Counted from the first letter of the stretch, positions 18,207 to 26,458 are shown. The stretch: DNA of 64,000 nt from Akkermansiaceae bacterium (GCA_026421245.1 JAPKDJ010000005.1:1-64000); one strand, 5' to 3'. Notes: generated by a model not told the origin, from the sequence alone. A program made the numbers and translations.

Positions 18207-18767
18207 TTAGGCGCGGCCGAGGTAGTTACTATCCTTGGTACTGACCTTGATGACGTCGCCTGGTTTGACGAAGAGGGGAACCTGAACGGTGAGTCCGGTT
18301 TCGAGCACTGCGGGTTTGGTGGGGTTGTTGGCGGTGTCGCCTTTGATGCCCTCGGAGGACTCGGTGATCTCAAGCTCAACGTTGTCGGGGAGGTCGATGG
18401 AGACAGGATTATTCTCGATGAAGAGGATCTCGACGATTTGGCCTTCTTTGATGAAGTTCTTGGCGTTTCCTACGAAACTTTCATCGATGCCGATGGATTC
18501 GAAGGAGACAGGATCCATGAAGTGGTAGGTGCCGGGCTCTGAGTAGGAGAACTCAAGCTTCTGGCGGTCGGTATCGACAATGTCCACCTTTTCACTGGAA
18601 GCGAAGCGGATGGTCTTGGTCTTACCGGTTTTGAAAGAGCGGATAGTTGCCGCGATGAGGGCGTTTCCTTTTCCAGGGGTGCGGTGTTCGAGTCCGAGAA
18701 CGACTCCACGGTCTCCTTCGTATTGGATACACTGCCCTTTTTTGAGGTTTGTTGCGACGATTGCCAT
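18207..18767 (-). CDS. efp: Elongation factor P
   Basis: EF-P rescues ribosomes stalled at polyproline stretches. The 186-residue protein shows the three-domain arrangement: an N-terminal KOW-like domain with the acceptor loop EHRTPGKGNALI, a middle OB domain (FLxx-type RFASSEKVDIVDTDRQKLEF), and a C-terminal OB domain (VKPGDVIKVSTKDSNYLGRA). The tip residue of the loop is Lys, the position that carries beta-lysine or other modifications in various bacteria; no epmA or earP gene is seen nearby. It is followed by a strong terminator and preceded by the short asparaginase-like gene on the same strand. Confidence 0.96.
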   Translation of the reverse strand: MAIVATNLKKGQCIQYEGDRGVVLGLEHRTPGKGNALIAATIRSFKTGKTKTIRFASSEKVDIVDTDRQKLEFSYSEPGTYHFMDPVSFESIGIDESFVGNAKNFIKEGQIVEILFIENNPVSIDLPDNVELEITESSEGIKGDTANNPTKPAVLETGLTVQVPLFVKPGDVIKVSTKDSNYLGRA

Positions 18768-18820
18768 GATGTGAAGGAGGTAAGGGAGTCGAGGGGCCGG
18801 GTCAAGTGGGGACTTGATGA

Positions 18821-19297
18821 TCAGAGAGTCTCGAACTTCCCGGCATCGCAGTTTTTACGAACTTTTCCTGCTTCGAAGATATTGCCATTCATGGCGATGT
18901 AAACGCCGTTTGCCATGCTCTGAAGAGCACCCACAGCGGTGCCAACATTGAAGATGGCATCGGTGACCCGAAATCGTGAGGGTGCCATCGCTCCGGTGAG
19001 GACGATGATTTTTCCCTCCAGGTTACGAAGCACTTCGGCGGTCATGGCCATGGTGTCGGTGCCGTGGGTGATGAGGATCTGTCGATGAGACGTGTCTGCG
19101 CAGTTTTGTCGGATTTTTTCGCGATCCTCGTCGGTCATTTCCAAGCTGTCTTTTCGAAAAAGAGAAATGAGTTCGTAGTCGATCTCGGCACCGACGTCTT
19201 CGAATATGTGAGGGACGGTGGGGGCTCCGACTTCGAACTGCGAGGAGGCGTCAAAGTAGATCTTATCAATCGTTCCGCCGGTGGTGAGAATGAGCAT
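18821..19297 (-). CDS. Short asparaginase-domain protein (158 aa)
   Basis: The protein holds only the N-terminal asparaginase/glutaminase domain. LILTTGGTIDKIYFD provides the first catalytic Thr loop and ITHGTDTMAMTAEVL the second Thr-Asp motif, followed by VLTGAMAPSRF. Normal L-asparaginases have about 330 residues with a second domain; standalone proteins of about 160 residues with this domain are a known group, so this need not be a truncation. No signal peptide is present. Enzymatic activity on asparagine is not assured because the second domain contributes to the active site in classical dimers. It is upstream of efp by 53 bp. Confidence 0.8.
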   Translation of the reverse strand: MLILTTGGTIDKIYFDASSQFEVGAPTVPHIFEDVGAEIDYELISLFRKDSLEMTDEDREKIRQNCADTSHRQILITHGTDTMAMTAEVLRNLEGKIIVLTGAMAPSRFRVTDAIFNVGTAVGALQSMANGVYIAMNGNIFEAGKVRKNCDAGKFETL

Positions 19298-19515
19298 GAT
19301 GGGAGGGCCTGGTTTTAGGGAAAGAGCTTCAGAAGGGACTTCTCTCCGGCTGGAGTCTGCCCAATTTCTCAGATGATGACTCCTGCTAGTTTTTCTTTTT
19401 TGGCAGGCGATATCTCGGGGAGATAGCCGATCACTTTTGGTTTCCGCTTTTATTCTCCGGTCGTTTCTGAGGTCTGGATTCCTGGGCGGCCCTTATGGAA
19501 TTGATGACTGGTCGC

Positions 19516-20385
19516 TTAACCTGGAATTGTTGCGACAACGCGGATCATTTTCTTTTGGGCGGAGGCTTTTGGAATTTTCAGGGAAATAGCACTGGATGAA
19601 TTGATAATTTCTGCATCTGAATTGGCTGGATCGATGTCAGTCCATTCGCTGCCTTTGAGTGTGGACGATTCCTGAAATTTGATCATTTCTCCGGCGTCGG
19701 GATTGAAGGGAAGAGTATAGGTGAACATGGTTTCATCCTCGGGATCGGACCTGAACGAGCCTGGGGTGGACTCCTTTTGTGTGGGGTTCAGATTGAATAC
19801 AAATTCGAGAAGGTTCTCAATGCCGTCATGATCGGGATCGGCATTGGGGCCTGAAATGTCAGGGTTGGATAAATCAGAGCTATTCCAGAAAGACTCGGTC
19901 CAGATCTCCAGCGGGGTGGAGGGCTCATTGATGGCGAGATTGAAGGTATAGGTCGGAGTTCTTTCCCCGCGTTGGTTTTCATCTTCCCATCCTATAATCT
20001 GAATTTCGAACGAACCGCCAGTGGTTGGGATACCTGTGATCGAGCTGACGGGTTTTCCAAACGTGTAGGTGAGGCCTGGAGGGAGGGTTGAAATGTCGTA
20101 AGACTTGGATTTTTCTCCGTTGGTTCGGAAAAGCCAGACAAAGGTTTCTCCGAGATTGGCAGTCGCCGGGTTCGTTGAACCTCCGGTTGTGCTTACTTTT
20201 GGTGAAGCACCGGAAAGACTGTCAATGCCGATAACTGAGACGACAAGTGGTGCCGCGAACTTGCCACTGGGGGCGGCAGAAAGCAGGGGGCTCAGGTGCT
20301 TAAGAAAGGGCAGGCGCTGTGCCGCGACGGAAAGTCCGCTGGCGAAAAGGTGAAGTGCTCTTTGGGCGAAAATTTTTCGGGTCAT
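19516..20385 (-). CDS. Secreted protein with putative Ig-like domain and Asp-rich type 3 repeat
   Basis: The 289-residue protein starts with a basic, hydrophobic leader (MTRKIFAQRALHLFASGLSVAA). A domain follows in which PPGLTYTFGKPVSSITGIPTTGGSFEIQI matches the putative Ig (He_PIG) pattern. Next is DPDHDGIENLLEFVFNLNP, a thrombospondin type 3-like calcium motif common in Verrucomicrobiota surface proteins. The C-terminal region (YTLPFNPDAGEMIKFQESSTL) resembles the domain that usually follows it. It is the last gene of a tight four-gene cluster, 25 bp after the DUF4266 lipoprotein. Function is unknown; binding or structural use at the cell surface is inferred. I chose the ATG at 20385 as the most natural signal-peptide start. 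Confidence 0.75.
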   Translation of the reverse strand: MTRKIFAQRALHLFASGLSVAAQRLPFLKHLSPLLSAAPSGKFAAPLVVSVIGIDSLSGASPKVSTTGGSTNPATANLGETFVWLFRTNGEKSKSYDISTLPPGLTYTFGKPVSSITGIPTTGGSFEIQIIGWEDENQRGERTPTYTFNLAINEPSTPLEIWTESFWNSSDLSNPDISGPNADPDHDGIENLLEFVFNLNPTQKESTPGSFRSDPEDETMFTYTLPFNPDAGEMIKFQESSTLKGSEWTDIDPANSDAEIINSSSAISLKIPKASAQKKMIRVVATIPG

Positions 20386-20410
20386 GGTTCTAGTTTTGGG
20401 GGCTTGGGTT

Positions 20411-20617
20411 CTAGTTGCATCCACATCCTCCGCCTCCTACCCCGTTCCCTCCCAAGGATGCTTCGCGGGAGAAATACATATGCTCGGACATGGCGGTGCC
20501 GAGCGGATCACGATCTGGGGTCATGGATTTTTTTGACAAATTTCCGCGTTCCCAAGGGGAGACCTTGGCACACGAGGGGAGAAAAATGAGAGAGGGAAGA
20601 AGGAGTAAATATTTCAT
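20411..20617 (-). CDS. DUF4266 lipoprotein with C-terminal GGGCGCN
   Basis: A 68-residue precursor. MKYLLLLPSLIFLPSC is a lipoprotein signal with the lipobox Cys at residue 16. The mature part opens KVSPWERGNLSKKSM and ends GGNGVGGGGCGCN at the stop. The WERGNL segment and the Gly/Cys tail are the hallmarks I associate with DUF4266. Two Cys within the last four residues on a flexible Gly linker suggest metal binding, thiol chemistry or post-translational modification (inference). The start lies four bases from the end of the thioredoxin gene, so the genes are probably translationally coupled. The function of this family is not known to me. Confidence 0.85.
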   Translation of the reverse strand: MKYLLLLPSLIFLPSCAKVSPWERGNLSKKSMTPDRDPLGTAMSEHMYFSREASLGGNGVGGGGCGCN

Positions 20618-20621
20618 GGAA

Positions 20622-21094
20622 TTATTTGAGAGCGGCTGCGATTTGAACTTCTAGGGTTTTGATCGTTTTGTTTCCTCTGAATCCAGTATGGATGTGAATG
20701 ATCCTGCCGTTCTTTCCGACAAGATAGGCGGTGGGCATTCCCTTCGGTCTGACTTTGGCAACGATTTTTTGAGTATGGTCCAAGACGACAGGGAACGTTG
20801 TCTTGAGCCCTTTGAGAAATTTTGCAGAATCGGTTGGTTTCTTGGCAGTGCTTACTCCAACGACAATGAGGCCGTTTTTTTATATTTTTTGTACAGTTTT
20901 TCGTAGGCGGGAAATGCCTGACAACAGGGAGCACACCAAGATGCCCAGAAGTCGTAGAGGACAACTTTGCCATTGGTCGCGGGCATTTCCCCAGTGACTC
21001 CGAAGGATTTTGGATTGGGAAAGGTTGAGCCTTTAGCGAGTTGGGCGTGGCTTGTCGAAATGGTGAAGAGGAGAGAGAGGGTTTTGTTTTTCAT
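20622..21094 (-). pseudogene. TlpA-like thioredoxin, frameshifted at an A7 tract
   Basis: From the ATG at 21094 the frame encodes a signal peptide and the first half of a TlpA-type thioredoxin (VVLYDFWASWCAPCCQAFPAYEKLYKKYKK) with a WCAPC active site. At TAT-AAAAAAA-CGGC the frame breaks. Adding one A, or slipping back by one, continues without interruption: NGLIVVGVSTAKKP, TFPVVLDHTQKIVAKV, then RPKGMPTAYLVGKNG with the cis-Pro, to AALK and a stop at 20622. Nothing else is damaged over the remaining 80 codons. It could be a sequencing error in the homopolymer, a fresh mutation, or real slippage on the A tract. The ORF track shows only the two halves. Confidence 0.85.
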
Positions 21095-21112
21095 GGGGTG
21101 GACGGGTTCGGG

Positions 21113-22279
21113 TTAGAATTCCCACTGGAGGCCCAGTGAAACGACATTGGCGGAAGGGAAAAAGATGTCAGGGGTTGTCGAGTCCCGGCCTGACATTTCG
21201 TAGCGCTCAAGCTGGAAATCGATGGTGATCTCGTCTACTGGGTAATAGCTGAATTGTACTCCGTAGGTGATGGCATCGAGAGCCGAAAGTCTGTAGTCAG
21301 AGGAATAGTGGGCGCCTTTTCCATCATTTCCGCTGTGTCCATCAATCCCGGTTCCTGTGAGGGAGGAATGATAGAAATCGGTACCTGATTGCTGATAGTA
21401 GCGGAAGTAAGGGCTGACGTTGAATTGATCGGTGACCTCCTGAACCCATTTAAGTTCGAAGGTGTGCCCCGTGATGGAATGGCTGTTCGTAAAGAAGCGG
21501 TAGGAGCCATGGAGAGCACCATCGAGCGGCTGCAAATAGTGCTTCGCGGTGACCTTGGCAACCCATCGGTCAATACTGTCGGGACGGTTTTCAGGATAGT
21601 CGAAGGTGTCCGTGACCGGGAATGTCCCCACAGGAGTGCTGACGAGGATTGTTGATGTTTGAGAGATTTTGCGGTAAGGATCGGCGAGGAAGCCCGAGCT
21701 GTGCCCATAGCCGAGATTGACATCGAGAATCGTGTTTGGGCCAAGAAGTTGGGAAATCCCGAGAGAGAGGTCGATAGAGTCCTTATCTTGGTCGCTCATA
21801 ATGGTGGTAAATGGCGTGCTAAGAACTTGATCAAAGGCATAGGAAATACCACCGGTGACGGTGGTATTTTTATTAAAGAACTCTCTGCTAAGACCAAGTG
21901 CGAGAGCGTTGGAGGCGTAATCTGATTCCTCGCTATGGGCGTATTCAAAGCTTAGGCTGTAATCATCGATTTCATGTTCCAGAGTGATTACCTGCACAGT
22001 GCGTTCGTCTGAAATTTCTTGGAAGAGCCAGTCTGTGTCATCGAGACTCGCGTGGGTGCCCGTAGGGGTTTGCCCACTGAGGCTATCGATGGCGAGGCGA
22101 ATCCCGAGAGTGGTTCCAAATTCGAAACTGTGCTTGTAGTCGAGGTAGTGGGACTCGACATTGATACGCCCGTCTTCCTCATCATAAATTTGGCCTCGAT
22201 AGCGGAGGATATCCTGACCATCGCTCTTGGTGGCGGATAGCAAAGGGAGAGAGGCGAAGAGTTTTTGCCGAAGGGACAT
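21113..22279 (-). CDS. DUF3570 outer-membrane beta-barrel protein
   Basis: The 388-residue protein begins MSLRQKLFASLPLLSATKSDGQ and continues RYRGQIYDEEDGRINVESHYLDY. LSGQTPTG and many alternating-hydrophobicity strands follow, ending in QWEF with the terminal Phe usual for outer-membrane barrels. The opening and the LSGATPTG-like segment match DUF3570. It is the first gene of the leftward cluster and is followed after 18 bp by the TlpA-like gene, then the DUF4266 lipoprotein. A role in export or surface display of the small lipoprotein, or in thiol or metal handling at the envelope, is a guess from neighbourhood. No canonical Sec signal peptide was obvious beyond the weak N-terminus. Confidence 0.8.
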   Translation of the reverse strand: MSLRQKLFASLPLLSATKSDGQDILRYRGQIYDEEDGRINVESHYLDYKHSFEFGTTLGIRLAIDSLSGQTPTGTHASLDDTDWLFQEISDERTVQVITLEHEIDDYSLSFEYAHSEESDYASNALALGLSREFFNKNTTVTGGISYAFDQVLSTPFTTIMSDQDKDSIDLSLGISQLLGPNTILDVNLGYGHSSGFLADPYRKISQTSTILVSTPVGTFPVTDTFDYPENRPDSIDRWVAKVTAKHYLQPLDGALHGSYRFFTNSHSITGHTFELKWVQEVTDQFNVSPYFRYYQQSGTDFYHSSLTGTGIDGHSGNDGKGAHYSSDYRLSALDAITYGVQFSYYPVDEITIDFQLERYEMSGRDSTTPDIFFPSANVVSLGLQWEF

Positions 22280-22663
22280 TGGAATTGAAGTTGTAAATGT
22301 TCGTTGAAAGGGGCTTGGTTATGATGAACTCATTGGTGGATAAATTAGAAATGAGGTTACCGGAAGTACCCTAAACCTGCGCCTAAGTTGATCTGAAATG
22401 GCTGATGCTCCTTCATGCTCGATAATCATACCTAACCTAGATGAGAAAATGATGAGAAATCGAAGCTTTTACAGGGGGGGATTGCACTACCACCCCTGCC
22501 GGTGTTTCGACCATGCTGGTGAGGGCCTCCGTTTTAGCTTTGCCCTCGGGAGGGCGGTGACCCCACTGGAAAGCTTCTGCGGGAGCAATGAGCGACCATT
22601 CACTGGCGATGCGACGAGGGGCGCCTGAAAATTCGGAGCGACCCCAAGTTGGGGTGTTCAATA
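22280..22663. other. Upstream region of the DUF3570 operon, no recognised gene
   Basis: About 380 bp that should contain the operon promoter on the minus strand. A 79-codon minus-strand frame at 22437..22676 is open but resembles nothing I recognise. ACCCCAA-g-TTGGGGT forms a small palindrome near 22643. No promoter boxes are clear. Confidence 0.4.
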
Positions 22664-22912
22664 ACCGCCTCCTCAATCAGCTGAATTCCGCCCTCGACAT
22701 CAACTTGGCTCACTTTAAGTGCTTCATGCTTGCTGCGACACCGAACCGTTATCTTCACCATTGGAGTTGTCTGGAAAGGCCTTCTCCAAAAGGAGCAAAC
22801 GAGGCCACTTTGACACAGAACAACAAATCGCTCTGCTCAAAAATCTCCTCTGAATCATGCCCCCTAAAGAGATTCATGTCCTGACGATGGATCGTGAGTT
22901 CAGCGGAAGAAA
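22664..22912 (+). pseudogene. IS4-family transposase fragment, frameshifted
   Basis: The first part reads NRLLNQLNSALDINLAHFKCFML, matching the region before the first catalytic Asp of IS4 transposases. After a deletion and a frame change it continues GHFDTEQQIALLKNLL, an in-frame TGA, then IMPPKEIHVLTMDREFSGRK. The DREF segment is the second catalytic Asp region in this family. The fragment stops where the sulfatase 3' end begins. The TGA has no hairpin behind it, so I read it as decay. Identification rests on remembered family patterns. Confidence 0.6.
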
Positions 22913-22922
22913 GGTCAAAGAG

Positions 22923-24383
22923 TCACTCCCGATCCATTGGGATGGGATCGGTAGGGAGGACTTTCTTGCCCTCCCAGATGACTTCCTTGGTTTCGGAGTC
23001 GTAGGTGAGGATGCGGGAGTGGCTGCCGGGGGCGGGTTGGCGGCTGACTTTGGGGATCCATTTTTTGTGTTCGGTGATGATTTCTTCGTAGCCGGGTTTG
23101 CCAATGAGGTTGTCCCACTCATTGGGATCCTTTTTCATGTCGTAGAGTTCTTCGCTGCCATCGGCGTAGCGGATGTAGCGCCAGTTCTCGGAGCGGATGC
23201 CATGGTTGTTATGATTGTGAGTGGTGATGGCAGGGCGCTCGCGTTTGGCTTTGGCGTTTTTGAGCTGAGGCATGAGGCTGATGCCTTGAAGGTGGGGTGG
23301 TGATTTCGCTCCGACAAGTTGGCAAAGGGTCGGGTAGATATCAAGAAGCTCGGCGGGTTGGCTTGAGCGCCCTTTGTTAATGCCGGGGCCAGCGAAGATG
23401 AGGGGAACACGGGTGCCATCATCCCAGAGGGTGTTTTTTCCGGTGATGCCTTTCTCGCCGATGTGCCAGCCGTGGTCGGACCAGAGGATCACGATGGTGT
23501 TGTCGGCGTAGCCGTTTCTTTTAAGGGCCTCGAGGAGGCGGCCGACCTGGGCATCGACAAAGCTGGTGCAGGCGAGGTAGCTGCGGGTCAGGTTCATCCA
23601 TTCGTTGTGCTCTTCGAGCCAACGGAGGCGAGGCTCGGGAAGGGCCCAGTGCATGTACCAGGAGAACCGGGGAGTGTCGGCGCGGTCTTTGCGCTTGATG
23701 AGAGGGAGGGTGGTTTCGGATTCAGGGTGGAGATCATACCACTTCTCGGTGGCGAAGCAGGGGACGTGGGGGAGGAAAAATCCGGCGGAGAGGAAGAAGG
23801 GGCCTTCGGGTTTGGAATCGAGCGTTTTGACGGCCCAATCGGCGATCTTGTAGTCACCTTTGTCTTCGTCCTTGTGCGGAAAGAGGCCCCAGTCAACGAG
23901 CTTCATTTTACTGGGGGTGTCGACGAGTTTCTTCTTTGGGAAGGGGGCGCCGGTGGCACCCGGGCCGAGGTGGTCGAACTCCTGGTCCTTGGGCTTGCGG
24001 CCATATCCTCCGTGGTAGATTTTTCCGCCGGAGTAGGTGGTGTAACCGTGGCTTTTTAGGTGTTGGGGGAGTGCGGTGAGGTCTTTGAACTCATCGAGCT
24101 TGCGGAACCAGGGACCGAGTCCGTAAATGCCGGTCGAGTCTGGGCGCAGGCCCATCATGAGGCTGGCGCGTGAGGAATTACAGAGAGGGGATTGGCAGTG
24201 GGCGTTGGTGAAAAGAGTTCCGCGTGAGGCGAGCTTGTCGATGTGGGGAGTTTTGGCATCGGGATGTCCACCAAGGCATCCGATCCAGTCGTTCTGGTCA
24301 TCGATGGCGATGAAGAGAATGTTGGGCTTTTCGGCGGAGAGTCCGACGGCGGCCAGAAAAAGAGAGAGGAGGAGGGTTCGCAT
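22923..24383 (-). CDS. Secreted sulfatase, iduronate-2-sulfatase-like, with CNSSR site
   Basis: A signal peptide (MRTLLLSLFLAAVGLSA) and NILFIAIDDQNDWIGCLGGHPDAKTPHID mark the S1 group that includes iduronate-2-sulfatase and choline-sulfatase-like enzymes. The formylglycine site at about residues 68-72 is CNSSR, not CxPSR: Ser replaces the usual Pro. WSDHGWHIGEKGITGKNTLWDDGTRVP provides the conserved metal-binding and substrate-site region. The length of 486 residues is complete. Four bases separate it from the upstream membrane-protein gene, so the two are probably co-transcribed. Whether the Ser variant is still converted to formylglycine is uncertain. Confidence 0.92.
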   Translation of the reverse strand: MRTLLLSLFLAAVGLSAEKPNILFIAIDDQNDWIGCLGGHPDAKTPHIDKLASRGTLFTNAHCQSPLCNSSRASLMMGLRPDSTGIYGLGPWFRKLDEFKDLTALPQHLKSHGYTTYSGGKIYHGGYGRKPKDQEFDHLGPGATGAPFPKKKLVDTPSKMKLVDWGLFPHKDEDKGDYKIADWAVKTLDSKPEGPFFLSAGFFLPHVPCFATEKWYDLHPESETTLPLIKRKDRADTPRFSWYMHWALPEPRLRWLEEHNEWMNLTRSYLACTSFVDAQVGRLLEALKRNGYADNTIVILWSDHGWHIGEKGITGKNTLWDDGTRVPLIFAGPGINKGRSSQPAELLDIYPTLCQLVGAKSPPHLQGISLMPQLKNAKAKRERPAITTHNHNNHGIRSENWRYIRYADGSEELYDMKKDPNEWDNLIGKPGYEEIITEHKKWIPKVSRQPAPGSHSRILTYDSETKEVIWEGKKVLPTDPIPMDRE

Positions 24384-24386
24384 GGG

Positions 24387-24764
24387 TTATTTCAGGTAAA
24401 CTTCGGCGCTAAAGTCGACACGCGAACTCATTTCAGCTTCGCGAATCTTGTGGTTTTGAATGACGCCGGGGCGCTTCTTTTCCCACTCGTCGATTTTCTC
24501 GAGCCAGGTGTCGAGGGTCTTGGTGGGGCCGCTGAGGGCGAGGATGACATCGACGAATTGACGATCCTCGGACCGGTCGATGGTGGCATGGCGGATGGTG
24601 ATTTCCCTGGGGATCTCAGGGAGATTGCAGATGGTGGTGACCTGCGCGGCAATCTGGCGGAGGCCTTTCTGCTGCTGAAAGCGTTGGAATAGGAACATTG
24701 CAACCAAGGTGGCGAGAATGACCGTGAGGTAGGTCAGAGTTTGGCGGAGGCGGCGAATGGACAT
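24387..24764 (-). CDS. Single-pass membrane protein of unknown function
   Basis: From the ATG at 24764 (MSIRRLRQTLTYLTVILATLVAMFLFQRF) the protein has one N-terminal transmembrane segment. A soluble domain of about 95 residues follows, mixed alpha/beta in pattern (EIPREITIRHATI, FVDVILALSGPTKTLDTWLEKIDEWEKKRPG). No family is recognised. It sits four bases upstream of a sulfatase on the same strand, and its start is 48 bp from the divergent cysteine desulfurase. The ORF track begins at a TTG that would overlap the opposite gene, which is less likely. Confidence 0.6.
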   Translation of the reverse strand: MSIRRLRQTLTYLTVILATLVAMFLFQRFQQQKGLRQIAAQVTTICNLPEIPREITIRHATIDRSEDRQFVDVILALSGPTKTLDTWLEKIDEWEKKRPGVIQNHKIREAEMSSRVDFSAEVYLK

Positions 24765-24811
24765 GAGGGGATCGACTTGCCGAAAGCTAGGGGGTAGATA
24801 AGATCTCTTCA

Positions 24812-25993
24812 ATGATCTATCTCGACAACCACGCGACGACGGCGGTGCATCCCGAAGTGGTAGAGGCCATGATGCCTTTCTTCACGGAGCATTATCACAA
24901 TCCTTCGAGTGGCTATCGGGCGAGCCGGGTGGTGAAAAAGGCCCTCGCGGAGGCGAGGGGCGAGGTGGCCGAGCTTATCGGAGGAAAGGAAGAGGAAATC
25001 GTGTTCACCGGTTGTGGGACGGAGTCCAACAACATGGTGCTCAAGTCATTGGCACGGATCTTCGGGAGAAAGACGTCACGTGTCATCACGGGTGAAATCG
25101 AACATAGTGCAGTCTTGCGTCCGTGTCAGGCGATGGAGGATGTGGGTTTTGAGGTTCATCGCTGTGGAGTTGATGTGGAGGGAAGGATGAAGGTTGATCA
25201 ATTTCGGGATGCCTGCGAAGGCGCGGAGACGGGATTTGCCAGTGTGATGTGGGCAAACAATGAGACGGGTGTGATTCAACCGATTGCCGAACTTAGTGGG
25301 ATCGCGCGGGAGAATGGCATCGCCTTTCATACTGATGCCATTCAAGCGGCGGGAAAGATTCCCATTGATGTGCGTGAAGTGCCGGTGGATTTCCTGAGTA
25401 TTAGCGGACATAAATTCCACGCCCCAAAGGGAATTGGAGCGCTTTACCTTCGCGAGGGAGTTCGCTTTGAACCACTCATTCGCGGAGGAGGCCAGGAAGA
25501 CGGTCGCCGAAGCGGAACGGAGAATGTTCCTTATATTGTGGGTCTTGGAAAAGCGGCTAGCCTGATGCGGGCGGCGCTGGCAGAAGATCGGCACGCAGGG
25601 ATTACGGCAAACCGTGATCACCTTGAGAAGCGACTGGGCGACGAGATCGAAGGGGTGACTTTCAATGGCTCCCGTGACCACCGCGTGCCAACGTGTGCGC
25701 ACGTGTCCTTCGACGGGTGTGAAGGGGCGGGGCTTCTGATTCTTCTCGATGAATCCGGTGTGCAAGTCTCGACCGGGAGTGCCTGCATGACCGGTAAGCA
25801 ACAACCCAGTCATGTACAAAAGGCGATGGGCATCTCTGATGAGCAGGCGAAGAGTAGCTTGAGGATCTCCTTTTCTTCATTCACGACCCGGGAAGAGACC
25901 GACGAAGCAGTCGAGAAAATCAAGAAAGCCGTGACCAAACTCCGCCAGGTTCAGGGCGGTAGCGGGGTGGGGCCGGTGGTGGTCTATTCGTAA
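24812..25993 (+). CDS. Cysteine desulfurase (IscS/NifS family)
   Basis: This PLP enzyme releases sulfur from cysteine as a protein-bound persulfide for Fe-S cluster and thio-cofactor synthesis. The 393-residue protein has IYLDNHATT at the N-terminus, WANNETGVIQP, HTDAIQAAGKIPID, the PLP-binding Lys in SISGHKFHAPKG, and the mobile catalytic Cys loop STGSACMTG. A NifS-like class is indicated by GGGQEDGRRSGTENV. The neighbours are not iscU or sufE genes, so the partner is unknown. Some members of this fold act as selenocysteine lyases; nothing here singles that out. A strong bidirectional terminator follows directly. Confidence 0.93.
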   Translation: MIYLDNHATTAVHPEVVEAMMPFFTEHYHNPSSGYRASRVVKKALAEARGEVAELIGGKEEEIVFTGCGTESNNMVLKSLARIFGRKTSRVITGEIEHSAVLRPCQAMEDVGFEVHRCGVDVEGRMKVDQFRDACEGAETGFASVMWANNETGVIQPIAELSGIARENGIAFHTDAIQAAGKIPIDVREVPVDFLSISGHKFHAPKGIGALYLREGVRFEPLIRGGGQEDGRRSGTENVPYIVGLGKAASLMRAALAEDRHAGITANRDHLEKRLGDEIEGVTFNGSRDHRVPTCAHVSFDGCEGAGLLILLDESGVQVSTGSACMTGKQQPSHVQKAMGISDEQAKSSLRISFSSFTTREETDEAVEKIKKAVTKLRQVQGGSGVGPVVVYS

Positions 25994-26033
25994 ATCAAAA
26001 AGGCGGTGCAGTTTCCTGCACCGCCTTTTTGAT
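25994..26033. terminator. Bidirectional intrinsic terminator after the cysteine desulfurase gene
   Basis: A perfect inverted repeat begins at the base after the TAA: ATCAAAAAGGCGGTGCA, loop gtttcc, and the exact reverse complement. The arms contain an A-run on the left and T-run on the right, so it can act in both directions. Confidence 0.93.
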
Positions 26034-26056
26034 GTTAAAATGTTTTCATTGATGAA

Positions 26057-26164
26057 CTAGCGACGTCGGCTGAAGCTGGCCAATCCGAGGAGAACGATTG
26101 ACGAGGGCTCGGGAAGCACTTCGGCGCCATCGCGTCGGGAGAAGTGAAGTTTTAGACACACCAA
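26057..26164 (-). pseudogene. Orphan PEP-CTERM tail
   Basis: The minus strand reads EVLPEPSSIVLLGLASFSRRR then TAG. The PEP motif, a short hydrophobic stretch and terminal Arg cluster form the exosortase sorting signal of Verrucomicrobiota. There is no gene body: an in-frame TAG lies only 36 codons upstream and the ORF has at best a TTG or GTG start. The hydrophobic segment is also a few residues shorter than usual. I interpret it as the 3' end of a deleted surface-protein gene. No exosortase gene occurs in the window. Confidence 0.7.
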
Positions 26165-26458
26165 GCCTGCTCGCTAGATCAACTTGAGAAAGGGGATTTT
26201 GTATTTAAAGATCTCTCTCTAAAAATTTTAAATCATTAAGATGACGCCAATGATCGATCTCCTTAGCTTTTTTAGTGATCATTAGGAGAGGGCGCAAATA
26301 TTTAGATGAGAGAATGATGAAAATACTAATTTTTAATTAGGGTGTTTGATGCAGGCTAAAACTGAATGATTCCTTCGGTTTAAAGCGGGGGAAAGCCGGT
26401 TTCACGATCCAACTTGAAAGAAATGAGTTTTAGGGCCACGTTTTCTTTTTAGATTACC
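26165..26458. other. AT-rich upstream region of the DUF1080 gene
   Basis: This region is markedly more AT-rich than the surroundings (for example ATTTTTAATTAGG). It probably contains the promoter for the rightward DUF1080 gene. No ORF or clear promoter spacing was established. Confidence 0.4.

Noticed and set aside
22437-22676. 79-residue minus-strand ORF
   Set aside because: No motif, no ribosome-binding site, and it overlaps the IS remnant; probably chance or unrecognisable debris.
22855-22857. TGA in the IS4 fragment as a second Sec codon
   Set aside because: No hairpin follows, the fragment is frameshifted elsewhere, and transposases are not selenoproteins.
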